Positions 17,841-27,176 of a stretch of 64,000 nucleotides of DNA are shown here, piece after piece; the first letter of the stretch is position 1, and each line of letters starts with the position of its first letter. Below the pieces are notes generated by a model. The model worked only from the letters and a program-made list of their open reading frames with translations. It searched no databases and was not told where the DNA came from. The stretch is from Arthrobacter psychrochitiniphilus. Lineage in GTDB: Bacteria > Actinomycetota > Actinomycetes > Actinomycetales > Micrococcaceae. The stretch lies in the NCBI RefSeq assembly GCF_003185915.1, contig NZ_QHLZ01000001.1:620001-684000 (forward strand), written 5' to 3'. The translations under genes were made by a program, and so were the position numbers.

Positions 17841-18656
17841 TCACTGGACCATGGCTGCGCTGTGTTCCCAGAGCTGGAGCGCTAGTGCGGGATCTTGTGC
17901 TTGGCGGCTGGTCTTGGTCAGTTTCCGGCGCACGTAGTACTCCCCCGGAGTCCAATCAGTACCCGGTTGCGTGGTGGCAAGCCACACGAGAGTATCCGCG
18001 CCCTCAGCTGAGGTAAGGAGGAACTTCTTGGCCACCGAACTGTACATAAGTTTGATGGGGCCCGCCGAATCCGCTGAAAAGTTGCTTCCCACTATGCCCG
18101 GGTGAAAGGCAACAGCATTAACTCCGTGGTCGCCGTAGCGGCGCTGCAGTTCCTTGGTAAAGAAGATGTTCGCCAGCTTCGCGTTTCCGTAGGCGGCGTT
18201 GGTGCTGTAGTGCTTCACGGCGTCGAGGTCATCAATGTCGAACTTAGCCATCACCTTGTGCGCGGCGCTGGAGGTGTTGATGACAGTTGCCCGGTCAGCT
18301 ACGAGCTTCTCAATCAGCAAGGTGGTCAGCAGGAACGGTGCCAGGTGGTTGACCTGAAAAGTTTTCTCATGCCCGTCAACTGTGACTTCGCGATGCCCCA
18401 TGACGCCGCCGGCGTTGTTGGCCAGCACATCGATGCGCGGATACTTCGTGGACAATTCAGCGGCCAGCGTCCGCACCTGGTCTAGTTCCGTGAAGTCGGC
18501 AACGAAATAATCGCATTCCAGCTCGTGGGCAATAGCCTTGGTTTTCTCTGGTGAGCGGCCCACCAGCACCAGAGTGTCCCCCGGGTTGGCCAACATTTTT
18601 GCGGCGGCGGCGCCAATACCGTCACTGGCACCTGTAATAACTGTTGTACGTTGCAT
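17841..18656 (-). CDS. Short-chain dehydrogenase/reductase
   Basis: A 271-residue Rossmann-fold oxidoreductase. The TGASDGIG cofactor loop (residues 9-16), NNAGG near 80, Ser in NTSSAAH, and the catalytic YGNAK pair are all present, so it should be active. The pattern is close to the retinol-dehydrogenase-like or WW-domain-oxidoreductase-like SDRs that are numerous in actinobacteria, with unknown substrates. It is transcribed alone and convergently with idi; the 57 bases between them hold no clear hairpin. Confidence 0.9.
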   Translation of the reverse strand: MQRTTVITGASDGIGAAAAKMLANPGDTLVLVGRSPEKTKAIAHELECDYFVADFTELDQVRTLAAELSTKYPRIDVLANNAGGVMGHREVTVDGHEKTFQVNHLAPFLLTTLLIEKLVADRATVINTSSAAHKVMAKFDIDDLDAVKHYSTNAAYGNAKLANIFFTKELQRRYGDHGVNAVAFHPGIVGSNFSADSAGPIKLMYSSVAKKFLLTSAEGADTLVWLATTQPGTDWTPGEYYVRRKLTKTSRQAQDPALALQLWEHSAAMVQ

Positions 18657-19229
18657 TGCGCATCCTTAGAACGGATTTCAGCATACATCCCCTAAATTGG
18701 GACCAGCTGACAACGTTCTGAAGGCAAATTCCGGCGCTGCTCACCTTGGACTTTCTCTATGCGCCTTGCTGGACGCTAGAGCTGGTGCTTATCCTCTCAA
18801 GTCCCTGGCTAACCCAGCTGAGCATGAGTTCAGGGCGCTGAAAAAGCATTGCGAAGGAAATACGCAGACACGGCAAGCCCTCAATCATCATCAGGTTGTT
18901 CCGGACCAAATCATCAGCTTACCCCGTGGGGGTTGTCATGATGGGCGGCGCCGTTGGCCGCTGACTCTATGAACCACTCACCCTGGAAGGGGACGCCCAT
19001 GAGCTGATGCCACAGGGGGGCGGATCGGCTTTTCCAGAACCCACAACCTCGATTGCGCGGCTTGGCTGAAACACGTCCGCTTCGCCTGATATTGAGCAAG
19101 CCGGACATCCAATGGGTCTGCTCCAGGCAGTCCAAAGTAACCCCGCGCCAGCTTCGGACCAGGCCATGCGCATACCGAACGTGGCATCCAGGCTCGTGGC
19201 ATTCTAGGCGGAACCAGCAGAAGGCCGGC
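18657..19229. other. Intergenic stretch without a recognisable gene
   Basis: About 570 bases between two minus-strand genes. Open frames on both strands (for example 18914-19252 minus, 18697-18972 plus) show neither ribosome binding sites nor recognisable composition. It may be the remains of a lost gene. I saw no repeat or terminator. Confidence 0.4.
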
Positions 19230-19961
19230 TCAGGGGTGCGTGTCCGTACCACTTTCCGGGCCCTCGATCATCCGTGCCACCTGCTGCTCGAGGGAAGCTA
19301 AGGTGACGTCGGGAAGCACAATCACGCCATCGAGCTCACGCCGGACCCGTTTGATGGCCGTTTGGCGTTCTGCCGCAGTGGCAGCATCGTTTTCAGCGAT
19401 GTTGATGAGTTTGCGGGCCGTCCCCAGCCGTTGGCGTTCGTCAGTGCTGAAGCCCGAGTCCTTGATGCGGCGGGCTTCCATTTCAGCCACGTCAAACGCC
19501 ACAGCGAAGGCGTTGACGGCGTTGCGGTAATCGTCCCACCTGCTCTTGGACGGAATCTCAGCGACATTGAGCGGACGCAAGCCATCGGCGTCGCGCTTGG
19601 CCCGAAGAAAGGCAACGGTCAGGGGTTCGCGGACGTCACTCATCATGGGAAAGTCAATAAGTTTGGCAATATCAAGCTCGTAGCGCAGCCAGCGCCGGTT
19701 GACTTCATCGTGATCAGCCATGACCTTCTCCACGTCCGCGGTGGTGACATCCGGATGAGCAGGCGGGACCTTTTCCTCCGTGTTGTGATGGATGGAAACG
19801 TCAAGCCCGGCAACTTCGGGATGTTTAAGCTTGTACATTTCGATCTTGCGCTCATGGGCACGATCGCGGGAGGAAAGTAGCGCTTTGAAGGCACCTACCC
19901 CCATGCCCCCGAGAGGGAAAAGTAACCACCAGTACGCGGCAAATAGTTGTGGAAATGACAT
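19230..19961 (-). CDS. Hypothetical protein with one N-terminal membrane helix
   Basis: A 243-residue protein. Residues 8-28 form a hydrophobic helix (YWWLLFPLGGMGVGAF), followed by a charged juxtamembrane stretch (SSRDRAHERKIEMYKLKHP) and a largely helical soluble domain with many Arg/Glu/Asp and no recognised motif. It would be an inner-membrane-anchored cytoplasmic protein. Coding bias and length support a real gene. The family is not recognised and neighbours do not suggest a role. Confidence 0.7.
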   Translation of the reverse strand: MSFPQLFAAYWWLLFPLGGMGVGAFKALLSSRDRAHERKIEMYKLKHPEVAGLDVSIHHNTEEKVPPAHPDVTTADVEKVMADHDEVNRRWLRYELDIAKLIDFPMMSDVREPLTVAFLRAKRDADGLRPLNVAEIPSKSRWDDYRNAVNAFAVAFDVAEMEARRIKDSGFSTDERQRLGTARKLINIAENDAATAAERQTAIKRVRRELDGVIVLPDVTLASLEQQVARMIEGPESGTDTHP

Positions 19962-20037
19962 AGCACCATCCTGTCACCTTGATCACAAGCTACCTAAGGT
20001 TATGTGTGGCAACATGTGCTCACAGGCCTGACAAACG

Positions 20038-20859
20038 CTAAAACGGCGCGGCGGCCAGCTTGCGAATACCGGCCGAGGCATTGAAGACCAGTTGGTAGGA
20101 GACCTCAACGATCCGTTCCACGTTAACAGCAGCGCCCTCGAGCACCGCGTCAAGGAGCATGTTGTTAACTCCGCCCACCATGGAGACGGCAGTGAGCCTG
20201 GCAAAGTCCAGCACAGTGGCCGGCGCGGCTTTTTCACTGCGACGTTCTAGGGCGGTTCCAGCGCCCGCGTCAGCGCCCGGCGGCACGCCCGCAACAGCGC
20301 CCGCAACAGCGCCCGCCGGCCGTTCTACAGTCCCTTCCGGGGAAACCCCAGCCAACAGCAAGAGCATGGCCATCGATTGGCCAGCAAATTCTTTCAAAAT
20401 CTCGTGACGCTTCACTTCAAGCTCAGCAGAAACGCCAACCACTTCCACCAACATGATCCGGGCATGGCGAGGATCCGCCAACATAAATCTAACAACTGCG
20501 CCCAGACTGGCTCGGATGGCTTCGTGCAGCGTCGCCTCAGGATCCTGCAGAGCGGACTTTACGTGTTTCATCAACTTAATCGACAACTGGGCGTAAACAA
20601 CAGTGAGTAGATGCTCACGAGATTCAAAGGACTCATAAAAATAGCGTTCACTCAGACCCGCGCCCTGGCACAACGTCTTAACCTTGGCAGCGGAGTAGCC
20701 CACAGTGCCAAAGACTCCCGTCCCCGATTCAATGAACTTCTGGTACCGCTCTTGAGTCCGCTCGGATGGCTCCAAACCCGAATACCGGCGCCCACTTGCG
20801 CCCCCGGCACAGGGTGTCTGCGGGAGGTCAGCGCTGGGAACAGATGAGTGCTCATTCAC
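20038..20859 (-). CDS. TetR-family transcriptional regulator
   Basis: A regulator of about 273 residues if the GTG at 20859 is used; the frame is open to 21279, but that part overlaps the divergent hydrolase. The DNA-binding helix-turn-helix spans GYSAAKVKTLCQGAGLSERY followed by FYESFESREHLL. A longer ligand domain follows, interrupted by a low-complexity Ala/Gly/Val/Pro stretch (AGAVAGAVAG) encoded by tandem 12-base units near 20285-20315. It is divergent from the hydrolase at 20950, 90 bases away, and likely controls it. The N-terminal 35 residues before the HTH are poorly conserved in appearance, so the start is uncertain. Confidence 0.82.
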   Translation of the reverse strand: MNEHSSVPSADLPQTPCAGGASGRRYSGLEPSERTQERYQKFIESGTGVFGTVGYSAAKVKTLCQGAGLSERYFYESFESREHLLTVVYAQLSIKLMKHVKSALQDPEATLHEAIRASLGAVVRFMLADPRHARIMLVEVVGVSAELEVKRHEILKEFAGQSMAMLLLLAGVSPEGTVERPAGAVAGAVAGVPPGADAGAGTALERRSEKAAPATVLDFARLTAVSMVGGVNNMLLDAVLEGAAVNVERIVEVSYQLVFNASAGIRKLAAAPF

Positions 20860-20949
20860 GAGGCTGATTCTACCGGGCGTGGTCAACGAGCCCGCAGACA
20901 GGCCGTGATCTGTGACCGGCGAAGCGTGACACAATGGCTGTGACTTAAT

Positions 20950-22005
20950 ATGACAGCAAGCACAGCCCCTAACAGCGAACAGCACCGGGACCACGAGCCG
21001 GAACGGCCCGAGCGTCCTGCTAAGCCTGCGCACCAGATACCCGATGTACCGCGCCGGCTGTTCTTTCTCACCATGGGCGCAGGCGCCCTCACCACGGCTT
21101 TTCAAGCCAACATTGCCTTGGATGCCCGGTTCACTGAGCGCAGCCAGTACCGCATCACCACCCCGGACAATGACGAGAACAAGGTAGCAGCCGCCCGTTT
21201 CCCAGGTAAGACCTGGTACTTGCTCGGTGGATTCCGGGTCAGCTACCGCGATGCCGGGCGCAAACTTCAAGCACTGCAACCGGCCATGAACCAGCGAGCC
21301 TCAGCATCCTTTATTGGCTATTCCAACGAGGGCATTGACATAGCCTCGCTCTTCATCGCCATCCAGCGCGATGTTTTTGCACGCAAAATAGACACCGTGT
21401 ATTTCTACGGAGACAGCTTTGGCGGGATGGCCGCCGTGGTGCTGGCCTCTTTGTTGACCCAGATTGGGGTCAAGGTGCGGGTTATTGTGATGGGCTCCAG
21501 CCCCAGTGATGTGGCCGATACCTTGGATCCCGGCAAGGAATACATCTCGATTGCCGGCAAAGTGGTGCCGTATCTGGGCCTGGTAGGGCGCTTGGCCGCG
21601 GGGCTTTGGGGCGGGCTCGCTAATCCCAACGGTCAGGGCATGTATGAAGCAGCACGCAGCGGTGTGGCCCGATCCTTTGACCCAAACAACAATTCGCTCA
21701 TTCTCAGCACCACCCAGGCCACGTTTCTGCAGGCCTTTCCCCGCCAGTACGACGGCGATGTACCCACCAGTACGGGGATCGGGCTGATTTACGATCCTGA
21801 GGATTTCATTGTCAACGCCGCCCAAGCAATCCGCGGCTGGGAATCACTGCTGCCGAGCAACCCGCACTTTGTCTATAACGTCCCACACACGGGCCACGCC
21901 AGCCCTGAAATCCATCCCGAGATTTACCGCACTGCACTCATGGTGGTCCTTGACACTCTGGATCCGCCGCCACTGACGGTAAAACCCGAGCAACCCATCT
22001 TCTAG
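20950..22005 (+). CDS. Alpha/beta-hydrolase-like protein
   Basis: A 351-residue protein. After a charged N-terminal tail (about 35 residues) lies RRLFFLTMGAGALTTAFQ, which could be an uncleaved anchor or signal. The core contains GDSFGG, a nucleophile elbow, after the strand IDTVYFY. A late Asp in IYDPEDFI and His in HTGHASPEIH are plausible triad members. This supports an alpha/beta hydrolase (esterase or lipase-like). The gene is divergent from a TetR regulator, an arrangement typical of inducible hydrolases. The substrate is unknown. Confidence 0.72.
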   Translation: MTASTAPNSEQHRDHEPERPERPAKPAHQIPDVPRRLFFLTMGAGALTTAFQANIALDARFTERSQYRITTPDNDENKVAAARFPGKTWYLLGGFRVSYRDAGRKLQALQPAMNQRASASFIGYSNEGIDIASLFIAIQRDVFARKIDTVYFYGDSFGGMAAVVLASLLTQIGVKVRVIVMGSSPSDVADTLDPGKEYISIAGKVVPYLGLVGRLAAGLWGGLANPNGQGMYEAARSGVARSFDPNNNSLILSTTQATFLQAFPRQYDGDVPTSTGIGLIYDPEDFIVNAAQAIRGWESLLPSNPHFVYNVPHTGHASPEIHPEIYRTALMVVLDTLDPPPLTVKPEQPIF

Positions 22006-22054
22006 CTGTGAGCGGGCCCGCAAGTTAGCACTTAGCTGCCTTGCACATCAGCAC

Positions 22055-22705
22055 TTAGCGGCGTTGTGTCTGGGCAAGCAGTTCCTCAAACGGCAGGGAT
22101 GAAGCCTCGCTCATCTGCCGCTGCGCCCTTTTGGCCTTGTGATCGGGATTCCCGGCACGGTGCTCCTCACCGAGCAGGACGGCAACCAGCTCGGCAGCCC
22201 CCCGCCCGATTCGCTGCTCGAGTGGGTCAGTGCCGGATCCGCCCCAGTCCTCTGGGGAGGCATAAATGGCGGTGGGCATGGTGTTGGCACGCAAGTAACT
22301 AAACAGCGGACGAATAGCCATGTCAAGAACCAGGGAGTGGCGGGAGGATCCACCAGTTGCACCGAAGAGAACAGGCATGCCGTCAAGAAGTTTCGGATCC
22401 AGAATGTCAAAAAAGGACTTGAACAGCCCCGAGTATGAGGCACTGAACGTGGGCGTTACAGCGATCATGGCATCGGCCGCTTCCACACGCGCAATGACCT
22501 CTGCCAAAGTAGGCCCGGCGTAACCGGTGACCATGTTGTTGGCAATGTCAGTGGCGTAGTCGCGAAGGTCAATAACATCAATGACCGGCTCGGCTCCTGC
22601 AGCAGAAACGCGCGAACGCACCTCGGCAGCTAGTTGATCTGCAAGCATCCGTGTACTTGACGGAACGCCCAGACCGGCTGAAATAACAACTACGGTACGC
22701 TGCAC
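22055..22705 (-). CDS. NADPH-dependent FMN reductase (CE1759-type)
   Basis: A 216-residue flavodoxin-fold reductase. GTG at 22705 follows AAGGAG with ideal spacing and gives VQRTVVVISAGLG, the family N-terminus; the earlier ATG codons lie upstream of that site. The FMN phosphate loop is GLGVPSSTRML. TPTFSASYSGLFKSFFD is the conserved central block and GATGGSSRHSLVLD the second flavin loop. It should reduce FMN with NAD(P)H. Single gene, no partner monooxygenase adjacent. Confidence 0.88.
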   Translation of the reverse strand: MQRTVVVISAGLGVPSSTRMLADQLAAEVRSRVSAAGAEPVIDVIDLRDYATDIANNMVTGYAGPTLAEVIARVEAADAMIAVTPTFSASYSGLFKSFFDILDPKLLDGMPVLFGATGGSSRHSLVLDMAIRPLFSYLRANTMPTAIYASPEDWGGSGTDPLEQRIGRGAAELVAVLLGEEHRAGNPDHKAKRAQRQMSEASSLPFEELLAQTQRR

Positions 22706-22843
22706 ATCTACTCCTTGTTTCATGCGTTTGCATCTACCGGAGTCAACGGCTGTGCTGCCCGGGTTATTCCCGTCCAGCACAGCCAGATTCGACGGCGCAC
22801 GGCGCTACGCCAGCGCTACTCTCCGCAACAACTCAGGAGCTAC

Positions 22844-24352
22844 TTACTTCAGGAATTCGCGCCCGGGCCAGCGGGACACCGCAGAAGAGCGCGTCATGAA
22901 CGTGTCATAGTCCATTCCGGGCACCACACCGCGCCACATCTTCTGGGCCAGCAACCCGAAGGCAGGCTCCATCATGGCGTGCATGACGTGCTCGTCATAG
23001 TCCTTGAGAACAAGATCATTCCACAGTGCGCTGGCTGCCCCGAGCAACTGGGGGTGCTGCGGGTAGAGGTTCTTGCCTTCACCAAAAACGTGCGGCTCCC
23101 ACGTATCGAAGAGCAGCTGCCCGTCCAGCGCACCACCGTGGTAGTAATCGGCAAACGGAACAATGTACAACAGATCATCATTGGTGTTGATGATGTTGTA
23201 GCCGTCAGCCACGGCGGCTTGGCCGCTGTACCAGTCATTGTTCCAGGAACAGATTGTCACTTCGCGGCTATACCCGCTCTCGGGGTGGCCGGCGCCGTTG
23301 GCCATGGTGCTCAGGCTCCCCCAGGCCATGGGTGCCTTGCCCAAGGACCGGAGGTGGGCGCTGATGCCATTGAAGAACTGGCGGTACTCGGGTTCGTGGT
23401 CCTTGGCGTATTCATCGGCGCCAAAGTGCACCACGGGGCTTCTAAACCACGGCACAAATTCACTGAACAATTCCTTGACCAGCTCTGTGGCTTCCGGGCG
23501 GGACAAATCCAGCATGTCCGAATCCCCACCGTTGAGCCCCAACTCCGGCTTCCACTTGATGAGCGAGCGGGCGTGGGCGGGGACATCGATCTCGGGGATC
23601 AGGTTCACGTGGTGAGCTGCCGCAAGGTCCTCCAGTGCATCCCACTGCGCCCGGGTGTAGCTGCCATCCGTGGCCGCCAGCCCGGCAAACTGCGGGTTCT
23701 CGGACTCGAGCCGGAACGCCGCCTGGGCCACATCCCAGCTGCGCTTGGTGTCCTTGGCAATCTCATTATCGTTGAGGTGCACCATGAACGTGTTGAGCTT
23801 GAACCAGCCCATGTACCGCACCATGTCCGAAAGGAACGCTGTCTGCGAGAACCGCCGCCCAACATCCAGCATGAATCCACGTACCGGGTAGTTGGGCCAG
23901 TCCACGGCCGTGCCGCACGGCAGTTCGCGGGAGGCAAGCAGCATCTGCAGCAGTGAGCGGGTGCCCCAAAAGATACCTGTCAGCGTCCGTGCTTCAAGCA
24001 CGACGCCGTTGCCCACCCTGAGCACATAACCTTCCTGATCCGCTGTGGCGTGGTCTGTGCCAAAGTCAACCGCCGGATTCAAGGACAGCACAATGTTCAC
24101 CCCGGCGCCCAGTTCACCGAGCGCCCCAGGCCCGGCCTGCCCGGCAGTGTTCTGCCCTGAAACTGTGGCGCTAATGCCAGCCACTTCAGCAACCTCCTCC
24201 ACCAGCTGATGTGCCAGCTCGGCCAGGGAATCATGGTTCCAGTGCACCTGGCAGCCATCGGCCACAGTCACGGTGCCATCACCGGCGCTCCAGCGCTGAA
24301 GGGCGGGGACCACCACGGGCCCGTGTGTGCTCGGGGCTGCTGTCTCATTCAT
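22844..24352 (-). CDS. GH20 beta-N-acetylhexosaminidase, cytoplasmic
   Basis: A 502-residue glycoside hydrolase of family 20 that removes terminal N-acetylhexosamine. An N-terminal GH20b-like alpha/beta domain (about 10-150) precedes the catalytic barrel. YPVRGFMLDVGRRF (155-168) opens the barrel, HLNDNE follows, and HFGADEY holds the catalytic Asp313-Glu314 pair used in substrate-assisted catalysis. ICSWNNDWY supplies the aromatic base of the pocket. There is no signal peptide, so it acts on imported oligosaccharides. It is the last gene of the transporter cluster to its right, separated from the ATPase gene by 137 bases containing a small hairpin. Unlike the fragment at 3621-5134, it is intact. 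Confidence 0.93.
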   Translation of the reverse strand: MNETAAPSTHGPVVVPALQRWSAGDGTVTVADGCQVHWNHDSLAELAHQLVEEVAEVAGISATVSGQNTAGQAGPGALGELGAGVNIVLSLNPAVDFGTDHATADQEGYVLRVGNGVVLEARTLTGIFWGTRSLLQMLLASRELPCGTAVDWPNYPVRGFMLDVGRRFSQTAFLSDMVRYMGWFKLNTFMVHLNDNEIAKDTKRSWDVAQAAFRLESENPQFAGLAATDGSYTRAQWDALEDLAAAHHVNLIPEIDVPAHARSLIKWKPELGLNGGDSDMLDLSRPEATELVKELFSEFVPWFRSPVVHFGADEYAKDHEPEYRQFFNGISAHLRSLGKAPMAWGSLSTMANGAGHPESGYSREVTICSWNNDWYSGQAAVADGYNIINTNDDLLYIVPFADYYHGGALDGQLLFDTWEPHVFGEGKNLYPQHPQLLGAASALWNDLVLKDYDEHVMHAMMEPAFGLLAQKMWRGVVPGMDYDTFMTRSSAVSRWPGREFLK

Positions 24353-24460
24353 GGGTGCATCCGTTTCCGTCTGGGGGTTAAAAACTGTGGATTAGACTCT
24401 GTGGGCTAAATTCCGTGGCTTAAATAAGGTGCGCCGGCCCCAGTTTAAGGGACCGGCGGT

Positions 24461-24481
24461 GGCAGAAGGAGTTCCTCTGCC
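24461..24481 (-). terminator. Small intercistronic hairpin
   Basis: GGCAGA and TCTGCC enclose AGGAGTTCC, giving a short stem between the ATPase and GH20 genes. It has no T run and could attenuate or stabilise the transcript. Confidence 0.35.
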
Positions 24482-24489
24482 GGCAGTGC

Positions 24490-25329
24490 TTAGGCGGTGC
24501 TGGCCGTTGCCGCCATTGCCAGCCGCTCCTGCCGGCGCTGGCGCTGGCGGACGGGATCGGCAATGGGAGATGCCATCAGCAGGCGCCGGGTGTAATCGTT
24601 CTTCGGGTTTTCCGTCACCTCGGCGGCGTCCCCCATTTCCATGACTTCTCCACGGTAGAGCACACAAACCCTGTGACTCAAGTGCCGAACCACGGCCAGA
24701 TCATGCGAGATGAACAGGTAGGCCACGCCGGTCTGTTCCTGGATTTCCAAAAACAAGTCAAGGACCCGTGCCTGGGTGCTCAGATCCAACGCAGAGACAG
24801 GTTCGTCGCAGACAATCAGCTTAGGTTCCATGGCCAGGGCCCGGGCAATGGCCACGCGTTGGCGCTGGCCGCCGGAAAATTCCCGTGGCAGGCGCGTCCC
24901 TGCATCTGCGGGCAGATGCACCCGTTCCAGCAGTCCGGCAACTTTGGCCCGGGCTTCTGCTTTTCCTTTGCCCTGGACAATGAGCGGCTCGGAGAGGATG
25001 TCCGCAATGGTCATGGCCGGGTTAAGAGAGGTGTATGGATCCTGAAAAACCACCTGAATATCGCGGCTGACCTGACGGCGTGCCGCCCCACTGAGGTGAG
25101 AGATGTCCTGCCCGTTGAAGGTGATACTGCCTTCGCTCACAGGCGCCAAGCCCAGGACAGCACGGCCAATGGTGGTTTTACCGGAACCCGACTCCCCCAC
25201 CAGGCCCACGGTCTCGCCGGCTTTGACGTCCAGGTTGATGCCCTTCAGGACACGCACGGGGGGCTTGCGCCAACCTTTGACGGGGTATTCGGTGACCAGG
25301 TTACTTACCTGGAGCAATGGAGCACTCAC
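24490..25329 (-). CDS. ABC transporter ATPase, OppF/DppF type
   Basis: A 279-residue cytoplasmic ATPase. Walker A GESGSGKT (about 39-46), the Q-loop in VVFQDPYTSLNP, signature FSGGQRQR, Walker B LIVCDE and switch His in FISHD are intact. The C-terminal tail is short and lacks the Cys-rich oligo_HPY end. Its ATG overlaps the upstream gene's stop by four bases (ATGA). It should form a heterodimer with the ATPase half of the permease-ATPase fusion encoded just upstream. Confidence 0.93.
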   Translation of the reverse strand: MSAPLLQVSNLVTEYPVKGWRKPPVRVLKGINLDVKAGETVGLVGESGSGKTTIGRAVLGLAPVSEGSITFNGQDISHLSGAARRQVSRDIQVVFQDPYTSLNPAMTIADILSEPLIVQGKGKAEARAKVAGLLERVHLPADAGTRLPREFSGGQRQRVAIARALAMEPKLIVCDEPVSALDLSTQARVLDLFLEIQEQTGVAYLFISHDLAVVRHLSHRVCVLYRGEVMEMGDAAEVTENPKNDYTRRLLMASPIADPVRQRQRRQERLAMAATASTA

Positions 25330-27176
25330 AGTGCAGCCTCCTGAAGTGGTTCATCTACGGGCCGCAGCAGCCGGGTGCGGGGCGTCTTGTCTTCCAGCCC
25401 GGCCTCAAGGAGCATGCGCGTATACGGGTGTTGCGGGTTGGCAAAGAGCACCTCAACGGTGTTCTGTTCCACGATCTGGCCCAGTTTCATGACGGCAACG
25501 CGGTCACAAAGATCGGCCACCACACCAAAGTTGTGAGTCACCATGACCACTGCCATGTCTTTTTCCTTCTGCAGTTCGCGCAGCAGATCAAGAACTTCGG
25601 CTTGAACAGTCACATCCAGCGCAGTAGTGGGCTCATCGGCGATCAGAACATCCGGATCACACGCCACAGCGCCGGCAATGAGCACACGTTGTGCCATGCC
25701 GCCGGAGATCTGGTGCGGGTAGGAGTCAAAAGTACGCTGCGGATCGGCAATGCCCACCCGATCCAACATGGCCAGCGCCTTGGCCTTGGCGTCCTTGGCG
25801 GACAGGCCCAACTGCTTGCGCAATGGCTCCACCAGCTGGAAGCCAATCTTGAACGAAGGGTCCAGATTGGACATGGGCTCCTGCGGAATATAGGCCACTT
25901 TTTTGCCCAACATGGAGCGCATGGCGCCCTTGGACAATCCGGGCAGCGATTGACCGGCGATCTCAATTGTGCCGCCGGTGACCCGTCCCCCGGAAGGAAG
26001 CAGGCCCAAAATTGCCCACGCGGTCTGAGTTTTTCCGGAGCCGGATTCACCCACTAGACCAAGGATTTCACCCCGCCGCACACCCAGGGATACGCCGTTG
26101 ACAACGTCCTTGATCCCATCCGCGCTAGGGTATCCAACCCGGAGCCCACGCACAGCCAGAACGCTGCCGTCCGGGACCTCATCAAAGCCGGGAACAGGGC
26201 TCTGCCCCCCAGCGAAAGCCGCGGGTTCCGGCGCTGCGGGCGTGACGGCGTCGTTCTTCTTGGCGGACTGCTTGGCTGAAGAGGTACTGCGACGGCGTAC
26301 CCGCGGCCGGTCTTCCAAGGCGTCCCGAAGGCTGTTGCCGAAGATGATCAGTGCGGCGTTGACAACGCCCAAGGCGATGCCGGGCCACAGCATCAGGCCG
26401 GGGGCAATGTAAAGGTTGACGAGGGCTTCGTTGAGCATGGTTCCCCAACTGGGAACAGTGACGTCTCCCAAGCCCAGGAAGTCCAGACCGGATTGCACGC
26501 CAATGACTACCACGCCGGCCAGGGCCGCGTAAATGATGATGGGTGCTCGGATAGCCACCAGAACGTGACGGCCCAGGATGCGGGTCAGCGACAGCCCGGA
26601 TACCCGGGCAGCATCAACATAAAGTTCGTTGCGCACGCCGCTGACAATGGCGCGGACCAGCCGGTGGAAGCCGGGGGCCATCAGTACGCCAAACACGGTC
26701 ATGCTCAGCCACACGTTGGAGCCCCAGGCGGCACGGACGGCCAGCAGGATCATGATGTTGGGAAGGGCAATGAGCAAGTTGGAGACCCAGTCAACGCTGG
26801 AATCCAGTGCGCCGCCAAAGTAGCCGGCAAACAAGCCCGTGGTCACGCCAATGGCCATGGCCACAATCAGAGCCAAGGCGGCGCCGCCTAAGGTAATACG
26901 GCCGCCGTAAACAATGCGGGAAAAGACGTCACGGCCGGCACTATCCGTGCCAAGCCAATGCTCGGGGCTGGGGCCCAGCAGGGCCTGGCCAATATCCGAG
27001 ACGGAGGGGTCAAAACGTGTCAGCAGCGGTGCCAGGATGACGGCCAGGACTATGAAGGCCAGCACGCCCAGGGAAATTGCCGCCATGGGAGAGGAGGCAA
27101 TGCGGGAGCCAAGGCCCTGCCGCTGAGCGGATGCGCTCTTGGGTGCCGCGGTTGCGGGTTCTAGGGCTTGGGTCAT
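25326..27176 (-). CDS. Fused permease-ATPase of an Opp-type ABC transporter (OppC-OppD)
   Basis: A 616-residue fusion. The N-terminal half (about 25-300) is an OppC-type permease: one helix, the motif [19 protein letters not shown], then the five-helix core with the EAA loop [18 protein letters not shown] charged linker rich in Lys/Ala/Pro (about 300-335) leads to an OppD-type ATPase with [15 protein letters not shown] and VLIADE, all intact. Fusing a membrane subunit to its ATPase is usual in exporters but uncommon in importers; similar actinobacterial proteins exist. The start at 27176 is chosen because its ATG overlaps the upstream stop as ATGA; the longer frame opens at 27203. Confidence 0.92.
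   Translation of the reverse strand: MTQALEPATAAPKSASAQRQGLGSRIASSPMAAISLGVLAFIVLAVILAPLLTRFDPSVSDIGQALLGPSPEHWLGTDSAGRDVFSRIVYGGRITLGGAALALIVAMAIGVTTGLFAGYFGGALDSSVDWVSNLLIALPNIMILLAVRAAWGSNVWLSMTVFGVLMAPGFHRLVRAIVSGVRNELYVDAARVSGLSLTRILGRHVLVAIRAPIIIYAALAGVVVIGVQSGLDFLGLGDVTVPSWGTMLNEALVNLYIAPGLMLWPGIALGVVNAALIIFGNSLRDALEDRPRVRRRSTSSAKQSAKKNDAVTPAAPEPAAFAGGQSPVPGFDEVPDGSVLAVRGLRVGYPSADGIKDVVNGVSLGVRRGEILGLVGESGSGKTQTAWAILGLLPSGGRVTGGTIEIAGQSLPGLSKGAMRSMLGKKVAYIPQEPMSNLDPSFKIGFQLVEPLRKQLGLSAKDAKAKALAMLDRVGIADPQRTFDSYPHQISGGMAQRVLIAGAVACDPDVLIADEPTTALDVTVQAEVLDLLRELQKEKDMAVVMVTHNFGVVADLCDRVAVMKLGQIVEQNTVEVLFANPQHPYTRMLLEAGLEDKTPRTRLLRPVDEPLQEAAL

Noticed and set aside
18914..19252. 112-residue minus-strand frame in the gap before the 19230-19961 gene
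   Set aside because: Composition (many Trp, Cys, His, Arg) is atypical, it overlaps the neighbouring gene's end, and no start signal is visible.
20281..20320. Tandem 12-base units resembling a CRISPR or regulatory repeat
   Set aside because: They are in frame within the TetR gene, encode an Ala/Gly/Val linker, and have no spacers.
22715..23956. 413-residue plus-strand frame across the GH20 gene
   Set aside because: It is the antisense shadow of an intact GH20 gene with catalytic residues.
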